NCBI RefSeq assembly: GCF_000348925.1
Contig: NZ_AODQ01000014.1
Coordinates: 1 to 61,157 of the forward strand
DNA length: 61,157 nt
Reading direction: 5' to 3'
DNA from: Cesiribacter andamanensis AMV16
Lineage (GTDB): Bacteria; Bacteroidota; Bacteroidia; Cytophagales; Cyclobacteriaceae
The translations under genes were made by a program, and so were the position numbers. Every line of letters begins with the position of its first letter. The first letter of the stretch is position 1. Shown here piece by piece: positions 55,779 to 61,157 of the stretch. The notes under the pieces were generated by a model. That model saw only the letters and a list, made by a program, of their open reading frames with translations. It searched no databases and was not told the DNA's origin.

Positions 55779-56444
55779 TTAAGCGCGTAATTGTCCGTCC
55801 AGCAGGTGCAGGGTGCGATCGCCCCAGGCGGCATTTTTTTCGGAGTGGGTTGCCTGCAGAATGGTGACCCCCTCCTCCTTATTGAGCTGTTTGAAGAGCT
55901 GCATGATCTCCTCCCCCTGGGCGGAATTGAGGTTACCGGTGGGCTCGTCGGCCAGAATCAGTTTGGGCTTGGCAATGAGGGCCCGCACCACCCCTACCAG
56001 CTGCTGCTGCCCGCCGGAAAGCTGGTTGGGAAAAAGGTCTTTCTTGCCTACAATGTTGAAGCGGTCCAGCATATCGGCCACCATGGATTTGCGCTCCGAG
56101 CCCTTTACCCCCTGGTACAGCAGGGGCGCTTCAATGTTTTCATAGACGGTAAGCTCATCAATGAGGTGGTACTGCTGAAACACAATGCCAATGTGCTGCT
56201 TGTAAAGTTCCTTGCGCTGCCGCTCCTTCAGCTGGTAAACCGGCTGCCCCAGGAAGTGGTACTCCCCTTCCGAGGGTTCATCCAGCATGCCAATGATGTT
56301 GAGCAGGGTAGATTTGCCCGAGCCCGAGGGACCCATCAGGGAAACAAAATCCCCCTCTGCTATATCCAGGTCTATGTCTTTGAGGATAAAGGTGCGGTTG
56401 ATACCGGTCTGGTACCATTTGTAAATGTTCCGTAACGCAATCAT
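55779..56444 (-). CDS. ABC transporter ATP-binding protein (MacB/LolD type)
   Basis: A 221-residue cytoplasmic ATPase with a complete set of motifs: Walker A GPSGSGKST (about 38-46), Q-loop FQQYHLIDELTVYEN, signature LSGGQQQLVG, Walker B LILADEPTGNL and the H-loop ATHSE. Length and motifs are those of LolD/MacB-type exporters. Its start codon overlaps the stop of the preceding permease by one base (TAATG), so the genes are coupled. Confidence 0.96.
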   Translation of the reverse strand: MIALRNIYKWYQTGINRTFILKDIDLDIAEGDFVSLMGPSGSGKSTLLNIIGMLDEPSEGEYHFLGQPVYQLKERQRKELYKQHIGIVFQQYHLIDELTVYENIEAPLLYQGVKGSERKSMVADMLDRFNIVGKKDLFPNQLSGGQQQLVGVVRALIAKPKLILADEPTGNLNSAQGEEIMQLFKQLNKEEGVTILQATHSEKNAAWGDRTLHLLDGQLRA

Positions 56445-58870
56445 TATTCGCTTCTTAGGTTTTTAACAGGATTAGCGCGGGCCGTTTTTAGGGCCTGCAG
56501 ACAAACGGTGAGCACAGCAATCAGCAGGGTAACAAGGCCCGCCAGCCCAAACACCCACCAGGCAAGGCCAATCTTATAGCTAAAGCCTTCCAGCCATTTG
56601 CTGGTGGCCCCATAGGCAAGGGGTATGGCAATGGCAATGGCCAGCAACACCAGCTTGATAAAGTCCAGGGACACCAGCGCCAGAATGTCGGCTACCGTAG
56701 CGCCCAGTACCTTGCGGATGCCAATCTCTTTGGTGCGCTGCACCATGGCATAGGCTGTAAGGGCAAACAAGCCCAGGCAGGCCAGCAAAATGGCCACCGT
56801 GGCAAAGGTGGTAAACACGCCGGCGATGCTTTGCTCGGCTTTGTAGAGGGCGGTGTAAGAATCGTCCAGAAACTTGTAGTCAAAGGGGCGGTGGGCTACG
56901 CGGGCTCCCCACACCCCCTGCAGGCGGGCAAGGGTGGCAGGCACATCACGGCCATCAATCTTCACAAAAAAGGAACCTGCCAGGCGCTTGTCCATAAAAA
57001 TGGCCAGGGGGCCTATGGGCTCGTGCAGGGAGCGGAAGTGAAAATCCTGCACCACCGCCCGTACAATGCCCTCCCGGCCCTTGGCCACCCGCTTGCCAAT
57101 GGCTTGCTGCGGGGTCCAGCCAAGCGCCCGCACGGCGGCTTCGTTCAGCATGTAGGTGTACTGGATGTTGTCGCCCTGCAGGGCCGGATCGGCCAGTTGT
57201 ATATCACGCTGGGTAAAGTCCTCCCCGGCCAGCAGGGACAGGTTCAGGGTCTTAACCAGGTGTTCATCAGCCGGCATGGCATTGATGGAAATGCGCTTGC
57301 CGCTTTCCAGCGCCGTCAGGCCATCGCTCCAGCCAATGTGGGTGGGCGCTTCGTAGGCCCCCGCCACTGAGCGCACGCCGGGCAGGTTCTCCAGCGCATC
57401 CCGCAGCGCATCGTAATTTTCGGACATCTTTGCATCTATGGGCAGCTCCAGCACATGCTCCTTGCTATAACCAAGGGCTTTATTCTGGATAAAGGAAAGC
57501 TGCTGAAGGATAATAGCGGTAGCTATGAGCAGGAAAATGGAGATCACAAACTGAAAAACGATCAGCCCCTTGCGCAGCCCGGCCTGGCCGGTAAAGGTAA
57601 AGCCCTTTTTCAGGATGCCGATAACCTTGCTGCCCGATAGCACCATGGCCGGATAGGCCCCGGCCAGCATAGCTACCACGGCACACAAGCCCAGCAGAAG
57701 CAGCAGCGTTAGGGGCTGAAAGAGCAGCTCCTGCTCCAGCTGCCGGCCCGCCAGCTGATTGAAAGAGGGAAGCAGCACAAAAGAGAGGAAAAGCGCCACC
57801 GCTACGGCCAGCAAGCTCAACAAAAAGGCTTCACTGATAAACTGGAAGAAGATATCGCGCCTGCTCGCCCCCATTACCTTGCGCATGCCTATTTCGGCAC
57901 TGCGGCCTGCGGCCTGCGCCGTACTCAGATTGGTGTAATTTACGCAGGCTACCAGCAAAATCAACAGCGCCACCGCCGCCAGCACCCAAATGTAGGTAAT
58001 GCTGCTGTTGGGCTCAAAGCCATCCAGGGGCGAGTACAGGTGCACCTCCGTAATAGGTTCCAGCTGGTAGGTCATGTAGTTGTTTCCGCTCAGCTGCAGC
58101 TCTTCCCGGCCCACCTGCTCACTATAGGCTCTTATTTTGGCCTGCAGGGGGCCTATGGCCTCCGGGCTGTGAAGCTGCAGAAAGGTAAGGTAATTGGCCT
58201 CTGACCACTTCTCTTCCCGGGCGGCATTAAGGGTGGTAAAGGACCCCACAAAATCAAACTGGATCTGAGAGTTGGCCGGCGCATCGGCGGCTATGCCGGT
58301 GATCATAAATTCTTTGGTACCCCCTACCGTAATGGACCTGCCAATGGGATGCTGGCTGCCGAAGTACTTTTTGGCCGCCGATTGAGTGATCACCAGTTTC
58401 TCAGGTGCATCCAGCACCGTAGCCGGATTGCCCTCCAGCAGCGGGAAGGAAAACAGGCCAAAGAAAGCAGAATCCGCATACAGAAACCTTTTTTCTTCAA
58501 ACATCTTATCGCCAACGGCCAGCACCCGGGGGTATTTGAGCAGGCGCACATAGGCCTCCACCTCCGGAAAGCGCCGGGTAAACTCCGGACCTACCCGGGT
58601 ACCGGTAGAGGCTGTCTGGTTTTCAGCATCCTCAAAATGATAGGCCCAGGTAACGCGCACCAGCCGGTGGGCTTTTTCATGAAAGCGGTCGTAGCTGAGC
58701 TCATGCCAGATGTAAAGGCCAATGAGGATACAACCGCTAAGGCCTATGGCCAGGCCCAGCAGGTTGATGCCGGCATAGAGGGTGTGCTTTTGCAGATGCC
58801 GCAGGGCTATTTTAATGTAGGTGCGTATCATAGAGGCAAGGGGTATTGGGTTGATCCGCGTTGGCTTCAC
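56444..58870 (-). CDS. FtsX/MacB-type ABC transporter permease
   Basis: An 808-residue inner-membrane permease with two MacB-like periplasmic (MacB_PCD) regions and two FtsX domains. The first helix is YAGINLLGLAIGLSGCILIGLYI, followed by a periplasmic domain (about 50-280), FtsX helices (about 285-430; ILLVACVNYTNLSTAQAAGRSAEIGMRKVMGASR), a second periplasmic domain (about 450-680), and FtsX helices at the end with the conserved IGIRKVLGATVADILALVSLDFIKLV. Complete, about the normal length for these Bacteroidota permeases. The upstream permease gene is a paralogue. Confidence 0.93.
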   Translation of the reverse strand: MKPTRINPIPLASMIRTYIKIALRHLQKHTLYAGINLLGLAIGLSGCILIGLYIWHELSYDRFHEKAHRLVRVTWAYHFEDAENQTASTGTRVGPEFTRRFPEVEAYVRLLKYPRVLAVGDKMFEEKRFLYADSAFFGLFSFPLLEGNPATVLDAPEKLVITQSAAKKYFGSQHPIGRSITVGGTKEFMITGIAADAPANSQIQFDFVGSFTTLNAAREEKWSEANYLTFLQLHSPEAIGPLQAKIRAYSEQVGREELQLSGNNYMTYQLEPITEVHLYSPLDGFEPNSSITYIWVLAAVALLILLVACVNYTNLSTAQAAGRSAEIGMRKVMGASRRDIFFQFISEAFLLSLLAVAVALFLSFVLLPSFNQLAGRQLEQELLFQPLTLLLLLGLCAVVAMLAGAYPAMVLSGSKVIGILKKGFTFTGQAGLRKGLIVFQFVISIFLLIATAIILQQLSFIQNKALGYSKEHVLELPIDAKMSENYDALRDALENLPGVRSVAGAYEAPTHIGWSDGLTALESGKRISINAMPADEHLVKTLNLSLLAGEDFTQRDIQLADPALQGDNIQYTYMLNEAAVRALGWTPQQAIGKRVAKGREGIVRAVVQDFHFRSLHEPIGPLAIFMDKRLAGSFFVKIDGRDVPATLARLQGVWGARVAHRPFDYKFLDDSYTALYKAEQSIAGVFTTFATVAILLACLGLFALTAYAMVQRTKEIGIRKVLGATVADILALVSLDFIKLVLLAIAIAIPLAYGATSKWLEGFSYKIGLAWWVFGLAGLVTLLIAVLTVCLQALKTARANPVKNLRSE

Positions 58871-59056
58871 TGCAATGTATACAGCAGCGCATCAGCTAGA
58901 GAACAGTTGCTGTGCCAATTATGCGAAAGACTGATTTTGAGCCGCTTAGCCCCCCATCAGTCTGTTCATGCGTGCGAAAGCGTACAGCAGGTGTACGGTT
59001 ATGGTACACTCGCCTGCTGCCCTCCATATGGAACCGGCAGGCAACTGGGCACACCC
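58871..59056. other. Short intergenic region between the two permease genes
   Basis: 186 bp, no gene. It separates two paralogous permeases, so the downstream genes may also have their own promoter here; none could be placed. Confidence 0.4.
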
Positions 59057-61157
59057 TCATTCACTTTTGAGGGTATCAACCGGGTTGGCCCGCGCTGCTT
59101 TGAGTGTTTGCGACAGAATGGTGGTTAAGCCCAGCACAAGCACAATCAGCAGGCTTATCCCTACCTCCAGCAGGCCAATTTTGATGCTGTATTTCTGGAT
59201 GGTCAGCACAACCTTATCCAGTAAGAGGTAGGTAACTGGGATGGCAATCAGGCTGGCGATCCCCATTATTTTGAGGTAGTCTTTTGACAGCAGCAGCACC
59301 AGGCTTTGGGTGGAGGCCCCCAGCACCTTGCGGATGCTTACTTCCTTCCCTCTGTTCCTGACCGTAAACACCACGGTACCCAGCAAGCCCAGGCAGGCTA
59401 CGGTAATGGCCAGCAGGCCCAAAAAACCCCATAGCTTCATGATCTGCAGGTAATCCCCATAGGCCTCGCTGATCTGAACATCCTGAAACTGCGCCTCGAA
59501 GTGATCGGTGCCGCCAATGGTTTTCCAGATCGCCTCCAGGCCCGAGAGGTCCTTAAAGGCCTCCCGGGAGCTTAGGTGCAGGTTGGCATAGCTAAAAAGC
59601 GCTGGATCATATTGAAAATAGAAGCTGTTGATCGAGTCCTTAAGGGTAGCATAATGAAAATCGGCCACTACCCCCCGTATGATGCATTCGCTGCCATCGG
59701 TTAAGACTAGCCGTTCATGAATGGCCTGCTGGGGTTGCGCAATCTGCTGCTGCCTTAAAAAGGCTTCGTTTACGATGATGGAGGAGCGATTTTTTAGGGC
59801 AGGATCATCAAAATTGGTTCCCGCCAGCAGCTTGAGCTTAAAGGCTGGTATAAAGTGCTCATCAACTGCTATAAAAGAAGCTTCCACAGAATCCGTTCCA
59901 TCCGCATTCATCAGCCAGGCAGAATTGGTAGCGCCCAGCCCCAGCAGGTGGGACGACAGGGAGACCTGCTCTACCCCGGCCACCTGCCCATACTCATTTT
60001 TTACAAGTTCCGGATTTGCCCCCTGCAGGTCAATGTTGAGAATATCCTCCTGCTCAAAGCCATAGGCATAATTTACCGAGTAGCGATACTGCTGCAGCAT
60101 TACCACTACCCCCATGATAAAGCCCAGCGAAAGCACAAACTGAACCCCTATCACCGCCTTCTGCAGCGGAAAACTGTTTTTGCCTGTTTTTGAAGGTTTA
60201 GCCTTAAGGGCATTTACGGGCGATAGCTTTGAAAAATACAGGGCAGGAACAACTCCGGCAGCAAAGCCTATAAAAAGGGCAAAAAGGAAAAAATACAAAA
60301 AGGTTAGCCCCGTGGGGGTTAGGTCCAGAATGCGGGCCGCTTCCATGATCCGAATGGCTTCTTCCCGTATCACTTCAAAAATAAAGTAGGAAAGCACCGA
60401 TGCCAGCAGCATCATCAGGGTGGTTTCTGTGATAAACTGAAAGAACAGCTGGTTTTTTGATCCGCCCATAACTTTTCGCACCCCCACTTCCTTCATGCGG
60501 TTCAGGGACTGGGCTATTGCCAGGTTGATGTAGTTAAAACAGGCCGGTATCAGAATAATCAGGGCCAACAATCCCGATAACAGAATACCTGCATAATCCC
60601 AGCGGGGGCCTATGGAGTTCAGCAGATCGGTGCCCGGCACAATCTTGTCCAGAGGCTGCAGCGCAAACGTTACCTCAACGTTTTTCTTATGCCCCCACGC
60701 TGCTTTCGCAATGCTGTTCAAGTACCGCTCAAGCCCGGCGGCATCCCCCTGTTCGGGCAACAGCAGGTAGAGATACGCCTGGCTGAACCGTGCCCAGTGC
60801 TCATCTCTGTCAGAATAGGGATCTGCGCCACCGGCCCCCAGGGTGGCATAAGAGGCCAGGGCATCAAACTGCATGTGGGAATTTTTGGGCACATCTTTCA
60901 GGATGCCGGTAATCACATAGTCGCCATGGGGTTCCATGCTAATGATCTCCCCCATGGGCTCTTTACTCCCAAAAAGTTTGGTGGCATAGCTCTCCGATAG
61001 CACAATGGTATTGGGACGGCTCAGGGCCAGGGCCGCATTGCCCTTTAGCAGGGGAAAGCTAAAGGTTTTAAAATTCAGGATCAGCAAAATACCCCCACAT
61101 CCACAACTTTTTCTCGCCATAGGCCGCAGCACCACTTAGGGTACTTCGTACTGGCAC
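59057..61157 (-). pseudogene. FtsX/MacB-type ABC permease, 5' end missing, frameshifted near the window edge
   Basis: Residues run from the window edge to a stop at 59057, about 700 residues, with the same two-domain plan as its neighbour: periplasmic domain, FtsX helices (FNYINLAIAQSLNRMKEVGVRKVMGGSK), second periplasmic domain, and terminal FtsX helices with GKEVSIRKVLGASTQSLVLLLSKDYLK. Near the right edge, the N-terminal part (GEKKLWMWGYFADPEF) is in a different frame from FKTFSFPLLKGN; the switch is at T4A4, 61066-61073, and one base more or less joins them as PEF(F)KTFSFPLL. The real start is outside the window. Paralogue of the downstream permease; the two may form a heterodimer. Confidence 0.85.

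Overview
The window looks like the chromosome of a Bacteroidota bacterium, most likely order Cytophagales. Signs: a type IX secretion (gliding-type) C-terminal domain at 50775-52577; a SusC-like CarboxypepD_reg/plug module inside an alpha-2-macroglobulin protein; DUF3857/transglutaminase and MORN-variant proteins; starts mostly without Shine-Dalgarno sequences; and several promoter candidates of the phylum's TTTG-N(about 20)-TAnnTTTG type. The housekeeping flanks are GC-rich for the phylum. The middle (about 34.4-45.4 kb) is strikingly AT-rich. No rRNA, tRNA or CRISPR was seen.

Layout. 1-3.5 kb: accessory patch with a cut-off hypothetical gene, an IS1182-type insertion sequence, a perfect 98-bp tandem duplication and a ParE/RelE-type toxin-antitoxin pair. 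3.5-12 kb: a secreted zinc metalloprotease lipoprotein, a bestrophin/beta-carbonic anhydrase gene pair, two small hypotheticals, and feoA-feoB plus a Cys-rich partner behind a palindromic metal-regulator-like operator. 12-19.8 kb: a giant alpha-2-macroglobulin/TonB-plug fusion (frameshifted), DUF2809, and a Y1 (REP-associated type) transposase flanked on both sides by GCCCCAACGGGGC palindromes. 19.8-27 kb: a three-gene unit of a TPR plus MORN-repeat protein, a DUF3857 transglutaminase-like protein with a visible C-H-D triad, and a relative that has lost the triad. 27.5-29 kb: a phytoene-desaturase-like oxidoreductase.

29.4-46.2 kb: an exopolysaccharide locus. A right-pointing arm (initiating sugar-phosphate transferase, WecG/TagA enzyme, four further glycosyltransferases) faces a left-pointing arm (Wza-type export lipoprotein, Wzc-type tyrosine kinase, Wzx flippase, Wzy-type polymerase, two related membrane proteins). 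Together they supply the main parts of a Wzx/Wzy pathway. A structured leader with possible alternative pairings lies ahead of the first gene. 44.9-50.5 kb: a divergent second polysaccharide module, with a GH lipoprotein to the left and, to the right, a cellulose-synthase-like GT2 overlapping a GH26-like plus GH2-like fusion. 50.8-54.1 kb: a T9SS-exported lectin-domain protein and GDP-mannose 4,6-dehydratase. 54.4-61.2 kb: an efflux-type operon (two FtsX/MacB-like permeases, ATPase, TolC-like protein), running off the right edge.

Four genes carry single-base frameshifts, three of them in homopolymer runs and one where a single T seems missing. This points at least partly to sequence errors; raw reads would settle it.
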